Positions 46,035 through 59,308 of a stretch of DNA of 64,000 nt are shown in pieces; position 1 is the stretch's first letter; each line of letters begins with the position of its first letter. The stretch is from positions 12,011,501 through 12,075,500 of the forward strand of contig NC_071667.1 of the NCBI RefSeq assembly GCF_028554725.1, written 5' to 3'. The notes under the pieces are model-generated. The model had not been told where the DNA came from, made no database searches, and saw nothing but the letters and a program-made list of their open reading frames with translations. This stretch comes from Zeugodacus cucurbitae. Lineage: Eukaryota > Arthropoda > Insecta > Diptera > Tephritidae. Both the position numbers and the translations under genes were made by a program.

Positions 46035-47131
46035 ATTTTTATACTCTCGCAACAAAAGTTGCTAAAGAGAGTATTATACATAACGTAAAGTAAGGTTCAA
46101 ATCCGGATGTCTGTCTGTCCGTCCGTCCGTCCGTCCGTCTGTGCAAGCTGTAACTTGAGTAAAAATTAAGATATCTTAATGAAACTTGGCACACTTATTT
46201 CTTGGCACCATAGGAAGGTTGCTTTCGAAAATGAGCAAAATCGGACCACTGCCACGCCCATAAATAAAGCTATGGAAATAAAATTTGGTATGAAGGATCG
46301 CACTATGAAGGGGCATATTTGGATGTAATTTTTTTGGGGAAGTGGGCGTGGCCCCGCCCCCTACTAAGTTTTTTGTACATATCTCGCAAACCAATAGAGC
46401 TATATAAACCAAACTTTCTGCAGTCGTTTTTTTAAGCCACTTCTTAATACAGTCCAAAAATGAAAGAAATCGTATCATAATCACGCCCACCTCCCATAAA
46501 AAAATTAGGTTGAAAATTGCTAAAAGTGGGTTAACTCACTAACGAAAAACGTCAGAAACACTAAATTTCACATAAGAAATGGCAGATGAAAGCTGCACTC
46601 AGATTTTTTACAAAATGGAAAATGGGCGTGGCGTCGCCCACTTATGGGTCAAAAACCATATCTCAGGAACTACTCGAGCGATTTCAATGAAACTTGGTTT
46701 GTAATAGTTTCCTTGCATCCCAATGATATATTGTGAAAATAGGCCAAATCGCTTCACAACCACGCCTACTTCCTATATACCAGATCTTTGAAGACAATCT
46801 GAATCGTTTACTTTACAATATATAAAGTAAACGCTAGTGAAGATATCGGTGCAGAACTTTGCACAAATACGAGGTTAATAGTGTGGCAGCCTCATTCTAA
46901 AAATTGCCGAAATCGGACCATAGGTTTTTAAGGCCCCATATATCGAACACGAGGACCTCGGTGCTTCTAACCTAATATTATGGTTTCCAACTTTCAATGC
47001 ACTTTATACAATATATATGACGAATATGTGGGTCAAATTGTGTATTATATAATATAAATAAAGTTAAATATATAAATTGCGAGAGTATAAAATGTTCGGT
47101 TGCACCCGAACTTAGCCTTTCCTTACTTGTT
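46035..47131 (-). mobile_element. Family R element, copy R7 (near full length)
   Basis: Left TTTTTATACTCTCGCAAC-AAAA-GTTGC; right GCGAGAGTATAAAATG, GTTCGG-TTGCAC-CCGAAC and CCTTTCCTTACTTGTT. Missing about 100 bp next to its left end (GTTTGTAACACCC region) and a short block near 46260. Very similar to R2 and R9. The minus-strand frame 46490-46176 opens with GTG and is shared in part by R1, R2 and R9 because the DNA is conserved; it has no domain. Confidence 0.85.
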
Positions 47132-47186
47132 GTTTTTAATTCTCATGAAATTAAGAAAAGTTTGTATCATACTAAAATTAAATTAA

Positions 47187-48565
47187 ACAAATAAGGAAAG
47201 GCTAAGTTCGGGTGCAACCGAACATTAATACTCTCGCAATTTATTGATGAAATTGTATTAAGATAACACAATTTGACCCATATATTCGGCATAAAGTCCA
47301 ATAGAATAACGTAAGTCAACATAAACAGTATATGGGGGCTGAGAACTGATTTCATTCATTATCACCACCAAGGTAAATTATATCCAAGACTATATGCTCA
47401 CTTAATTTTGCAAAGATATTTCACATATTAACCGATTTATAAGGCCCATCGGTTTTTGAAAAACCTATAATTAGGTACATGTATGGGAGCTAGGGGAAGA
47501 TATGACCCGATTTTAACCATTTTTGGTACAGAGACACACCATTACAAGAAAAGGATATGACCCGATTTTAACCATTTGTGGTACAGAGACACACCATTAC
47601 AAGAAAAAGATTACCTGTTAATTGAATAAAAAATCACTCTTAGGCACTGAGTTCTTCATTTTCGATATAAGAAACATTGAAAGGTTATAGTTCGATCTCT
47701 AAAAATTATCCACAAGTGATGTCACAGCACAGTAAAGTTTTATTCCGCCGTCATCATTGGTTCCTAATGTATACATTTTAAAGTGAAGGAATCAGATGGA
47801 ATTCAAAATTTAGAATAAAATTTCCATATTCCGTTTGTATCATTAGGGTGTCAAGAAAATATTATATTCCGAATTTCATTAAAATCAGTCGAGTAGTTTG
47901 ACCCATAAGTGGGCGACGCCACGCCCATTTTCGATTTTTTTTAATTCTGAGTGCAGCTTTCTTCTGCCATTTCTTCTGTAAAATTTAGTGTTTCTGATGT
48001 TTTACATTAGTGAGTTAATGCACTTTTAGTAATTTTCAACCCAACCTTTGTATGGGAAGTGGGCGTAGTTATTATCCAATTTCAACTAATTTTATGATGT
48101 TTGATGGGTACGTAAGGGAAACGGCTGCAGAATATTAGTTTGCGATATATGTATATACAAAAAAATTATTTAGGGCGGGGCCACGCTCACTTCCCCAAAA
48201 ATATTACCTCCGAATATGCCCCTTCCTAGTCCGATCCTTTGTACCAAATTTTATTTTTATAACTTTATTTATGGCTTAGTTATGACACTTTTGTGTTTTC
48301 AGTGTTTCCGATTTCGCCCATTTTCAATACCAACCATCTCATAGTGCCAAGGAGTATGTGCACCAAGTTTCATTAATACATCTCCATTTTTATTAAAAGT
48401 AATCGCTTGCACAAACGGATGGGCGGACAGACATCCGGATATGAACTTTAATCGTCACCCTGATCACTTTGGTATATATAACCCTATATCTATCTACCTT
48501 GTTTAGTTTTCGGTGTTACAAACAACCGTTATGTGAAGAAAAGTATTATACTCTCTTAGCAACAT
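47187..48565 (+). mobile_element. Family R element, copy R8, head to head with R7
   Basis: ACAAATAAGGAAAGGCTAAG, GTTCGG-GTGCAA-CCGAAC at left. A segment near 47500-47590 (GACCCGATTTTAACCATTT...CACACCATTACAAGAAAA) is tandemly duplicated. The right end stops at TCTCTTAGCAACATTTTC, lacking the closing GCGAGAGTATAAAA arm. Separated from R7 by 55 bp, with the hairpin ends facing each other. Confidence 0.85.
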
Positions 48566-49750
48566 TTTCATCACGTTGTTCCTCTCACTTCGGACACCCA
48601 ACTTGATATTACTCAACAGTTTTCACACAACTTTGAATAAAATACAATTACATTACAACAGATTTACACAATACTCTCACAATGCATATTTTCTTCTATT
48701 AAAACTCGAAAAAAGCTCTGAATATTTTATTAATTTCTACAACATTTCATGCCGCCGTCATAATTTAATTGAATCTGTAGACCACTTGAACTCCACTCAA
48801 TTCAATAATGAAGACAAATAAGATATGCCCTCGAGTAATTTTTCTCCCTTCATATACAATCTGTATGCTTCCTCGCCTTCTCCTGTGCACCCTCCAGCAA
48901 AGATCCAGATAGATTTACTAATTTGTTATTTATACGCGCACGAGTTGGTTAGCTTGTATTCTCATTCGTAGTGTAATTGAAATGTTTGTCTCTTTTTTTG
49001 CATTTTAATCAGCAACAATTGTTTTCGTTGTCCACTTCAAGTCTGCAATGAATATCTGACAAATTATGCAATTTGAATAGATTGACTTAATTCATAATTT
49101 GCGGTTCATTTCGCCGGCATTAACGTCATCAACTGTCAGTGAGTGCGTCATTTCATTTGAAACGGAGTGGGTGTATATACATATGTACATATATGTGGAT
49201 ATTTGTTACATTACTTTTAATACAATTAGTGAGTTTATTCGTGTGGGAGATTACAAGCTACTTATGTTTCTAAGGAGTGTATATAGAACAGTGCATAATT
49301 AAGTTGCGAAATCTGATCCCTAAAAACTTACAAATTTCTTGCGGTTGACTTATTTCTCAGAATAGTTTTACGGCCTTACCATAAGGTGTTCTTGACCGTA
49401 TAAAAAATCATCAGGCGGTTGAAATTAATACAAGACTACTATTTCTTTATATACTTCCTCTGTTCACTTAGAAAATGCTGCTCATCAGCTAATCGATGAG
49501 TACTCTTCTATCTTAATTCCAACCTGAGCCTCAATAAAGCATATGGTTTGTTTAGACACAGGAATCCGGAGTTAATCCAAAATTTCCCATATAATAAAAA
49601 TATAGGCTGATTGCAAATGAGTGGAGAAAGAAAAAACCCGCAATAAATAAAATTTTTATGGTTTGACACTTGACTAAAATAAAGGCGATTAATAGGTATA
49701 AATACAAATTTTCATATCCAGTTTCTAGTGTTTTCCGTATAGTTCTAATA
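48566..49750. other. intergenic, nothing recognised
   Basis: AT-rich unique-looking sequence; no motif-bearing frame. Confidence 0.5.
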
Positions 49751-50674
49751 ATATTTATATATATATATATATGTATATATTTGGCGTAGGAACCGCTTAC
49801 GCGATTATAACCGACTCCACCAGATTCCATTCATTTTTCCTTCTTGCTTTCTGGCACCAACTGGAAACACCAAGTGAAGCCAGGTTACTTTCCACTAGGT
49901 ATCTCCAACGGAGTGGAGGTCGTCCTCTTCCACAGCTTCCTCCAGCGGGTACTGCATCGAACACTTTCAGAGCTGGAGTGTTTTTATCCATTCGAACAAC
50001 ATGACCTAGCCATCTGAGCCGCTGTCTTTTTATTCGCAGAATTATGTCAATGTTTATATGACGATTTATATGACGAATCGTACAGCTAATCGTTCCATCG
50101 TCTGCGGTATTCGCCGTTGCCAATGCTCAGAGAACCATAAATCTTGCGCAAAACATTTCTCTCGAAAACCCCTAGAGTCGTCTCATCGGATGTTGTCACT
50201 GTCCACGTTTCTGCGCCATACATCAGGACGGGAATAATGAACGATTTGTAGAGTTTGATTTTGGTTCGTCAAGAGAGGACTTAACTTTTCAATTGCCTAC
50301 TCATTCCGAAGTAGGACCTGTTGGCAAGAGGGATTCTGCGCTGGATTTCGAGGCTGACATTCTTCATGTTGTTGATGCTGGGTTCCCAGGAATACGAAGC
50401 TATCTACTCCTTCAAAGTTATGACTGTCAACAGTGACGTGGGAGCTAAGATGCGAGTGCGCTGACTATTTTGTTTGATGACAGGAGATATTTCGTCTTGT
50501 CCTCATTCAACACCAGACCCATACCCTTCGCTTCCTTATTTAATCTGGAAAAAGCAAAACAAAAGGCGAGGTTGTTGCTTCCGATGATATCAATATCATC
50601 GGCATACGCCAGCAGCTGTACACTCTTATAGAAGATTGTACCTTCTCTATTTAGCTCTGCAGCTCGTATTATTA
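49751..50674 (-). mobile_element. RTE retrotransposon, copy D (5'-truncated, decayed)
   Basis: On the minus strand it runs from within the reverse transcriptase (AATACGAGCTGCAGAGC, 50674) through the YADD region (about 50600), RWLGHVVRM, GRGRPPLRW and SSWCQKARR to a TAA and CCTACGCCAAATATATACAT followed by an (AT)n tail at 49751-49780. Frameshifts occur around 50060-50570. The 3' end is that of copy C. No clear target duplication was found, the flanks being AT-rich. Confidence 0.88.
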
Positions 50675-52994
50675 ATGCGCCTTTTAGTGCAGATTAAAAC
50701 TTCCAACGCCCAGAAAATCGACATTAAGCCGCCAAAGGAGACTGTCGTACACAAATAACTCAAATTTTCGACCTCAGCCAGTATTCAACCGCCATTGGGT
50801 ACGATCTTTTCAAGGAGGCTACATTCTTTCCAAACTATTCTACCACTTGCAAAGATTTTGTTAGAAACATTGATTTTAAAATCTAGAAAGATCACCTAAT
50901 GTCTTCCGGTCCATCTTTAATATGGATATATAACCGAATAATATCTGACTTTGTAGATATCCTGGGGAGCTAATGGTGCGAAAGCACAGCCTATCCCTCC
51001 CTAATGTCAATCTCCCCTTCGCGCGGTACCCTCTGTTTCCTTCACAAAGTATCAGACGTTTCCTAGCTGAAGCCGTTCAAAGTAAACCACAAAACTGCTA
51101 CATTTATTTAACAGAAAATATCTCTCGAAAACTATTCAATATCTACAACACTCAACAAATAAGCTCGATAGTTATTTAGGAGGTTTTAATTAGACAATAA
51201 TAGGAATAATATGTTTACTATGCGATTCATTTAATTCAATTACCACCCAAGGCACTTATAATTAAGGACACGAACATACAACCGCCCAGAGCATATTGTT
51301 TCAATGATTTTATTGTTTTAACGCATTACGGTCGAAACACATGTTTTTCCATGTCAGTGTAGAAGTGAGAGTAGAGAGCAGTGGGTCTTCAAGGATGCAT
51401 CCAAAGGAAGGGAAGCTAATAAAATAAACACGATTACGACGGATAAATTTCCACTCAGGGCCACCCACTTAAGTGTGAACAGCAATATGGCAATAAAAAC
51501 GTATAATCAACAACAATAACAACAACAACAGCAACACCCCCTGCACAAAGCGTTTTATATTAAAGACACCCTCAACGCTTAGCTCAATGTGAAATTGAAA
51601 CTCCCCCAAATTTTACGCAGTATTAAAGCAGCAAATGTGTCCGCGGGGAATGAATATATACATGTACTCGTACAAAATGAACACTCAGCACAATAACAAC
51701 AACAATGTAGGAAATTCCTTTATTGAGCTTTTATGTAGTGAGCCTTTACGCTCATCGACTTGGGGCCACATGTTGCGGCTGTCAATAATGGCCAAAGGAG
51801 CTGGAGATGAGCCAGGCGAAAGCGCAGCATACATACATACATACTTAAACAGGACGTATGTATATGTAAGCGTATGATTTAGAATGAGCAACAACAGTGA
51901 CTGCAATATGTTGTCGCTGCTGTTTGGGATTATCGCTGTTGCTTTTGCTGTTGTTGCCGATGTTGCAGTGGCTCCCTGTGTCGCCGAGGCAACGGGATAC
52001 GCACATGCGATGGCCCGCCATGCAATTTCAGCGCCGCCACAGTGGCGACATGCCATCGTTGTCAGTAGCAACAGCAACACCAACAATAACTACAACAACG
52101 TCTTCAACAATAACAATAACGTCAAAAGCCTGACAATATCGGCAACAACATTGACCTTTATTAACTGACAACAAGTTCCAGGCTTAATTCAATCAAATCG
52201 AAATTGTGCCACAAACACACACATGCTCACACGATATTGAAGTACAAAGCAGCCAAAATTGGCATACAACCCCTCTCCCCACATCTCATACTTAGAGAGA
52301 TAAGATACTAACAATGCCAATGAATGGAATTTAATTATCCACGCGCAGCTTGGCGGCGCGTACGCAAAGGCAGCAGTCTACCAATACAAATATACCATAT
52401 ATGAAGATGATGAGGGGTTGTGCTTGAGCAAGTATTTGTGTTTGCGTTCATGTGCAAATGAACTTTTTAAAATCCAATAAAGTGTCACAATTAAGTGACA
52501 GGATATTTGCGGCGCGTGGCTGTGCTCGATACTCGTCATGCGAAACCAAGTTTATTCGGAAGATAGAGTAGGAGTAATGCTGATTTGATTGAGATGAAAA
52601 CATGCACAAACTGTTTAATTAATGCTCTTTAATACAGATATGAAACTATCTTTTTCTTTTAAATACCGAAAATAAGAAACTTCATAAAATTTTTTTCTAT
52701 GTAAAAATTATCGTTCACTGCGACTTTTGGATCGACTTCCAGAAAAGGTAGCAGTATAAGAAGTTTCAATTATCACTCACTTGTTTTTCAACCAGTTTGA
52801 AAGAAACCTTATATATTAAAGTAATCAGGTTCGATTAATTCTATTTAGCATAAGAAGTTATTTGGACCGATGTTAAGAAATTATTCAATGATACTGATCC
52901 CTGGTGAAAAAAAGATTTATCCAAAAGAAATCGATTGAGAATTTTGAGAATAACTCCAAATTCTTAATCGGTTTCGAAAACTCCAGTTTTTTTG
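50675..52994. other. intergenic, nothing firmly recognised
   Basis: Contains a GC-richer island (about 51880-52090) where frames on both strands are open, including a 94-codon + frame from ATG 51884 beginning MSNNSDCNMLSLLFG with a hydrophobic stretch and a Q/N-rich end. Trinucleotide GTT/CAA-rich composition explains the openness; I do not call it a gene. Confidence 0.45.
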
Positions 52995-53620
52995 AAGTAT
53001 TAGCTATCATTGCATCGCTCTGTGGCTTGTGGCGCCGTCCTGTTGGAACCACATATTGTCCAAGTCCATATCATCGAATTCGGGCCAAAAATATTCGGTT
53101 ATCAACGAGCGGTGGTGATTCCCATTCAGAGTAACGTGCCGGTCTTGATCATAACGGAAGAAGTACAGCCCATTGACGCCGCCGTCCCATAAACCGGACC
53201 AAACCGTAATTTTTCGGGATTCAATGGTGACACATGGAGTACGTGTGGATTGTTGCCTGACCAATAACGCATATTTCGCTTATTGACGAAGCCATTCAAC
53301 CAGAAATTAGCCTCATCGCTGAAGATGATTTTTCGATGAAAATCCGGATCATTTTCAACTTGTTGCTCAGCCCAATTCACGAACATATGACAATTCTGGT
53401 GGTAAAGCAGCTTCAGTTCTTGGGTCAATTTGATCTTGTAAGGATGTAGAGACGCCCAACGCTTGAGAATGACGTATAAGTGACTGATTTGGGTCTACCA
53501 CTGGTACGGGAACATTTTGTACTGTGCCTGTGAACTCAAAGCTTTCCACCAGACGCTCAATTTTTGATCTTACAGGACTATTAGGACGACCACTGACTCC
53601 GAATTCCGGTAGTAAATTTT
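52995..53620 (-). pseudogene. Tc1/mariner (IS630) superfamily transposase fragment
   Basis: Minus strand, three frames joined by shifts: VRSKIERLVESFEFTGTV and IRHSQALGVST (N-terminal DNA-binding part), KLTQELKLLYHQNCHMFVNW, RKIIFSDEANFWLNGFVNK (first catalytic Asp), then KITVWSGLWDGG and DLDNMWFQQDGATSH (second catalytic Asp). The match stops just after the second Asp, so the third acidic residue is absent. The WLNGFVNK and FQQDGATCH-type blocks are those of the IS630-like transposases common in insects. Confidence 0.8.
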
Positions 53621-53784
53621 AATAATTTCGAAAACTTTGGGGGAGATTTTAAGATTCGAAATCTGTTAAAGTTAGCACAGACGATATCCTTAAACGTGCG
53701 AATATCACTAAGGACCGTATTGACCTTTATATAAATTTGTAATTCATTGAACATGCTTTTGAGAAAAAAGTGCATTGTACATAC

Positions 53785-55003
53785 TTTTTATACTCTCGCA
53801 ACAAATGTTGCTAAAGAGAGTATTATAGTTTTGTTCACATAACGGTTGTTTGTAACACCTAAAACTAAACGAGTTAGATATAGGGTTATATATACCAAAG
53901 TGATCAGGGTGTAGAGTGGAGTTCAAATCCGAATGTCTGTCTGTCCGTCCGTCCGTACGTCTGTGCAAGCTGTAACTTGAATAAAAATTAAGATATCTTG
54001 ATGAAACTTGGCACACTTATTTCCTGGCACCATAGGAAGGTTGCTTTCGAAAATGAGCAAAATCGGACCACTGCCACGCCCACAAAATGGCGAAAACCGA
54101 AAACCGAAAACACATAAAGTGCCATAACTAAGCCATAAATAAAGCTATGGAAATAAAATTTGGTATGAAGGATCGTACTATGAAGGGGCATATTTGGATG
54201 TAATTGTTTTGGGAAAGTGGGCGCGGCCCCGCCCCCTACTCAGTTTTTTGTACATATCTCGCAAACCAATAGAGCTATAGTAACCAAACTTTCTGCAGTC
54301 GTTTTTTTTAGCCATTTCCTTATACAGTCCAAAAATGACAGAAATCGGATAATAACCACACCCACCTCCCACACAAAAGTTAGGTTGAAAATTACTAAAA
54401 GTGGGTTAACTCACTAACGAAAAACGTCAGAAACACTAAATTTCACATAAGAAATGCCAGATGGAAGCTGCACTCAGATTTTTTTACAAAATGGAAAATG
54501 GGCGTGGCGTCGCCCACTTATGGGTCAATTCATATCTCAGGAACTACTCGACCGATTTCAATGAAACTTGGTTTGTAATAGTTTCCTTACATCCCAATGA
54601 AATGTTGTGAAAATAGGCCAAATCGCTTTACAACCACGTCTACTTCCTATATACCACAACTTTGAAGACAATCTGAATCGTTTACTTTACAATATATAAA
54701 GTAAGTCCTAGTGAAGATATCGGCGCAGAACTTTGCAAAAATACTATGTTAATAGTGTGGCAGCCCCATTCTAAAAATCACCGAAATCGGACCATAGGTT
54801 GTCAAGGCCCCATATATCGAACATGAGGACCTCGGTACTTCTAACCTAATATTAGGGTTTCCAACTTTCAATGGACTTTATACAATATATATGACGAATA
54901 TGTGTGTCAAATTGTGTATTATATAATATTAATAAAGTTAAATAAATAAATTGCGAGAGCATAAAATGTTCGGTTGCACCCGAACTTAGCCTTCCTTACT
55001 TTT
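53785..55003 (-). mobile_element. Family R element, copy R9 (full length)
   Basis: Left CTTTTTATACTCTCGCAAC-AAAT-GTTGC, right GCGAGAGCATAAAATG, GTTCGG-TTGCAC-CCGAAC, CCTTCCTTACTT. Internal order matches R2 throughout: GTCCGTCCGTCCGTACG tract, CCACGCCC boxes at about 54075, 54218 (GGGCGCGG), 54357 (CCACACCC), 54498 and 54636, keeping the roughly 140-bp spacing even where single boxes have mutated. No coding frame. Confidence 0.85.
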
Positions 55004-57489
55004 TTATTTAAAAATTGTTAGCTTATTATATGTTTAAGATTTGAAATTGTCAAACCCTAGCAACATTTGAAAAGCGTTAAATAAGAATAAGAATAGTGGA
55101 AAGGCGCACATACTCTCAACCACCGAAGCAAATGTCTCATAAATAATATTGTAACGAATTTCTTGCCTATATTTAGATAAATCTCTCGTGTGTGCCTCCA
55201 CTTGATTGCGTAAATATTTAAAACTTCACTTTTGAATTTGAAAATCATTCGATTGCATACAAAACGAATGAGCTCATAATCGTAAGATTTGCTAAATACA
55301 CCTCATTAGAGCCGAATGAAATGGGCGAAAAGAACAAAAAGTCTTTAGAAATTCATCGCCAAAATGGCAAAGGAGTTTTGTAAGGATAACGCAGAGTAAA
55401 TCGAACAATTAGGGTTGCACACAATAAGAAAACGAACAAATGAATGCCAAGGCACAAAGGAGAAGTGATGAAAACCCTACGGAATCGCCTTTCGTTGAAC
55501 AATAACAAAGCAACAAATGCACTGAATGCCCGCCGATTGGCAAACGATCTCAATCGAAGTGAAAAGATTGCGTAGAAATGCCGAGGGTCTATTTGATTTT
55601 ATTTTTTCTTAATTATTTTCATGACGTAAGGTAAGCTCACGGTGGTTCAGTAAGCGCTGCTTGCTAAAAGTCAGCAAATGTCAAAAGCGTTGATTACAAT
55701 GCCAACAGCGCGTTGACATTTAGTGACTTTTCACTTACATCACCGTAGTTAGCAGCCTCCAAGGCACTGCCAAAGTAATACGATACGTTGCACCGGAAGT
55801 GCGCAAAACAATAAGAGGTCTGACTGTATTAAGAAAGTCACCTCGACTTGACTCTTGCTACATTGAGCGCATAACGCAATTCATATCAGCATCTCAAGAA
55901 TCTGTATGCACTCGAGAAATGGGTGGCAACTACGGCCACACCCGCAAGTAAAGGTACGAGCACTTTTCCACACGTATAATATTTCTTAAGCCACCCCACG
56001 ACACAACGCACATACATATACCATAAGGTACCCGCGAAGGTGCTGCTCCTTTGTGGTGGAATCCTTGGCAAATTTGATTTGAGGCGCACACTAATTGGAG
56101 CGCCGAAACACTATAATTATGCCGCACTTTCTCGACTAACGTGTAATTATGTGCAGCGTTGATTTGGCTGCAAGTATTTTGCATCTTTACGACGTGCTGA
56201 CTGCCGCTTACGGCTAGCTGCTGGTGCAGCCCATAACCAGGGGTGGCGTTTTAAAATTCCAATGTATGAGCCGGCCAGACCACTTCGGCGTGACTTTCCG
56301 CTGTGCTGCCCTTGAGAGGTGTAAGCGCGGGACATTTCACTGTTTGTTGTTGTTCCGAAACTCAACTACCTTTTGTTGCTATTGTTCGTTGTGGCATTAT
56401 TTTTGCTGTAATTCCCTGCAAAGTCCTTTAGTCTGTATAAACATTTTCGCCAAAGCAGCGAAAATATTCTCACGCTTTTCGGCATTCCGCGCGTTTAGTA
56501 GGTTGCACTGATTATTATTATTATTAGTATTACTGCTCGTTGTTCTTTGCGTTCTGCATTCAATAAACTATTTCGTTTTGTTCACTTCCGTTTCAGTTAA
56601 AAATAGCGCGCGCATTTCTTTGCAACGGCATGTATAACCCCTTTCAGAAATGACTAAAACTTAAAATAAAAAGCGCGTTTTGAAAGTCTATTCAGAAGTG
56701 TTCGAGTGGAAATCGTTAGGCTTTTTTCCAGCACAACTCTTTTTGTTCGACGAAAGTGCACACAATGGAATGCAGTTGTGCAGCAAAAGGCAAACATACA
56801 TACGTCTTGGCCACTTGACGAGATCGACTGTCACTTCAGATTAGGTCTGTTGTAAAAACATGCAGTCGGGGGTATTAACACTTGACCAGGACCTGATGAT
56901 ATGTAAAAATAAAAGAAACGATTAAGACTGAACTAAAAAACAACTTAAGTGCATTTACGCGACTTAATGATAATTAACAGTGAGTACGGGGCTTTTAAAT
57001 AAACATAGTGTTGTGCTGCAATGTGTAACTCCAGTAATAATATGCGAAGAAATAATTTAACTCCCCACGTTTATTCATATGTATTTCATGGTATGGTATT
57101 TCAGGTTCAGTAAAATTTTTAGGTTGTCTGTCCATCAGTTGTTTGTAAAGCAAAATGTTAAAAAAAAGTCCGTAATACTATAAAATGTTGTTGCTGTTGA
57201 TATTGTAAAAACATTTAAATTTTTTGTACTTATAAAAGACCCTTATTGTCCATAAAGATAATTTATCTTTCTTAACTTGACTATCCACACACCCAATAGA
57301 TGAAATTTCAATTATGACAGTGCCTTACGTCTTGAAATTGAATGCTGAAGCCAGAACAAGAAAAAAAAGAGAGTTCCTATTTGGGATATTTGTATGGAAA
57401 AAATGCAAGTTATCTTTGCTAGATTTACTTGCTTCAGTGCAAATCAAACTCTACTTAGAAAGCTCAGAAGCCACCATTGGGTTTAGGTT
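55004..57489. other. intergenic, nothing recognised
   Basis: Moderately AT-rich; frames at 55353-55553 and 55930-56184 (minus) and 56224-56511 (plus) show no motif. No transposon ends seen. Confidence 0.5.
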
Positions 57490-58190
57490 GGGCTAGGTTC
57501 AATTGCTGTTCCTCACCGGAGCAAACACATTAGATTATTAGATAGACTATTAAGGATAGTTTTGTCATAAGAATCGACAAAACACCTAGAACCTGTTACA
57601 AATCCGCAGAGGTTTTTTACTTCTGTATCCGCTAATTCGCGAGAGTGCACAAAAAGGTGAGATCCAAAATACTTTTGCTTATATTTCGGAAAAGCCGAAC
57701 GTTCCTCTAAGCTTCCTCTACACCTAACGACCGGTAAAAATGTTTAGTTTGACCGCGTGAACAATAGCCGATGGAACATTAGCGAGTCAAACCCCCTATG
57801 ACTAGGAAAATATTGACCTTACCGGTACAGAGGTATTTGTCTTGAACCAGATGGATCTTGGCACACCACAAGTGATAAGGACTGTCGAGCGCTTGCTTAG
57901 TTCTGCTAATGCTCATCCATCCAAAGGCAAAGAGGATAGTGGTGCTCCTACTTGTTCCTATTCCACTGTGAGAGTGACTGGCGTACCTAACCTAGCAAGC
58001 ATACCAGCCTTGGGTGGCCCAAACAAGTCTGGTTCCGAAATGATCTCATGCAACTCATGGTGCGGACTGACATTCCAACACCAGCCTGGAGCGCGTGACA
58101 TTGCAACCATAAGCGAGATCAAGGCTAGTATCACCCCTGACTTCGCAGCAATAAATCCGCTGCAACCTTTATGACTGCCACTTCCGATTG
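57490..58190 (-). pseudogene. Second LINE family: RNase H to 3' coding end, decayed
   Basis: Minus strand: LPDYCSVFQSEVAVIKVAADL (RNase H start), then LARLGTPVTLTVE, TCGVPRSIWFK, and FGSHLF...ELADTEVKNLCGFVTGS at the end. These blocks follow the order of the RNase H domain and tail of I/R1/LOA-like elements, but differ from the family at 12945-13640. Many stops and shifts; the PGHxxIxGN block is lost. The 110-codon plus-strand frame at 57842-58174 is its antisense shadow. Confidence 0.7.
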
Positions 58191-59308
58191 AAAAACACTA
58201 CAATAGTCCGGAAGCCTGAAGAAGAAGTTGATGAGAAGTTCCCAATAAGTCTTAGAAACTGCAAATTAGTTCCAAATCTAATAACCACATTTCTTATAGA
58301 ATTAATAAATTATGCAATTAATGCATCAGTACTGGCAGATTCATGTAATAATTAAATAAAAAATAATTACAAATAAAGTCCATAGAATGGCGGCGAAACG
58401 AAGAAAACATTTCCCCACATAGAGATTTTCACTTGTAATTAATGGTTAATTACACTTTTCTCTGCGCAAACCACCAATAATGTTAATGATTTAGTTTCAC
58501 TGCCATGTTTGTTGCTCCTGTTGCGCATTCTACACTTCAACCACCTTACGTCGCTTGGCCAAAACTTAGTAGCTGCAGCCATGTAATGGCTCCAACTCCT
58601 TAACGTGCATAAATTAATATTTACTTTATTTATGGTTTTAATTTTTGTACCCGGTTGGCTCATTTAGCACTGTTTAACACAGCACCGAGCATCCAACCAG
58701 TTAAGCAGCTAAAATGACGTAGAAGACGCAGTGTGAGAGAGAAAGGAAGGGAGGCCAACATGCGGCCAATATAATTAATGCCATATTTTTACTACTAAAT
58801 CATTTTCAATGCACACCCGGTAGTCTACGCCTATTAAGGAGTGCGCCAAATGATCCTACGTGCATACATATTCGTACTCGTACATATATAAAACTTTCGA
58901 CAAACACACATGCATACATATCTATATAAAAATGGAAAAAATGCTCAAACTTTAATAAAAATATTAATAATGTTATTATATTAAGAGTGGGTATTTAATG
59001 GCTGCAAATATGGCGGAGATTCCCCATACACGAATGCAATTAAGCCGTTCATTATATTAGCAAACATTGAGCATAATGCGTGTTTTAATAAATAAACTAC
59101 GCATTTAACAGTAAAGAAAAGAGAGTAGAACACACTTTTACACACATACACACACACTTTTATGTAATTAATAACAACAAATATAAAACATTTAGATTTC
59201 AGTATAAAGATAAAAATTAAAACATTTGTTATAAGCTTCAACAGGAATGGCTCTTAGTTCCTTAAGCGATATCCTATCCGAGCCAATTTGTATGTGTTGC
59301 TAATAGCA
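58191..59308. other. intergenic, nothing recognised
   Basis: AT-rich; short CA run near 59145. No motif-bearing frame. Confidence 0.5.

Noticed and set aside
49771..50004. Plus-strand frame near RTE copy D
   Set aside because: Reverse-strand shadow of the RTE C-terminus.
51884..52168. 94-codon frame with a signal-peptide-like hydrophobic start
   Set aside because: Lies in a GTT/CAA-rich island where several frames on both strands are open; no domain, no splice or start context that decides.
57842..58174. 110-codon plus-strand frame
   Set aside because: Antisense of a LINE RNase H fragment that reads sensibly on the minus strand.
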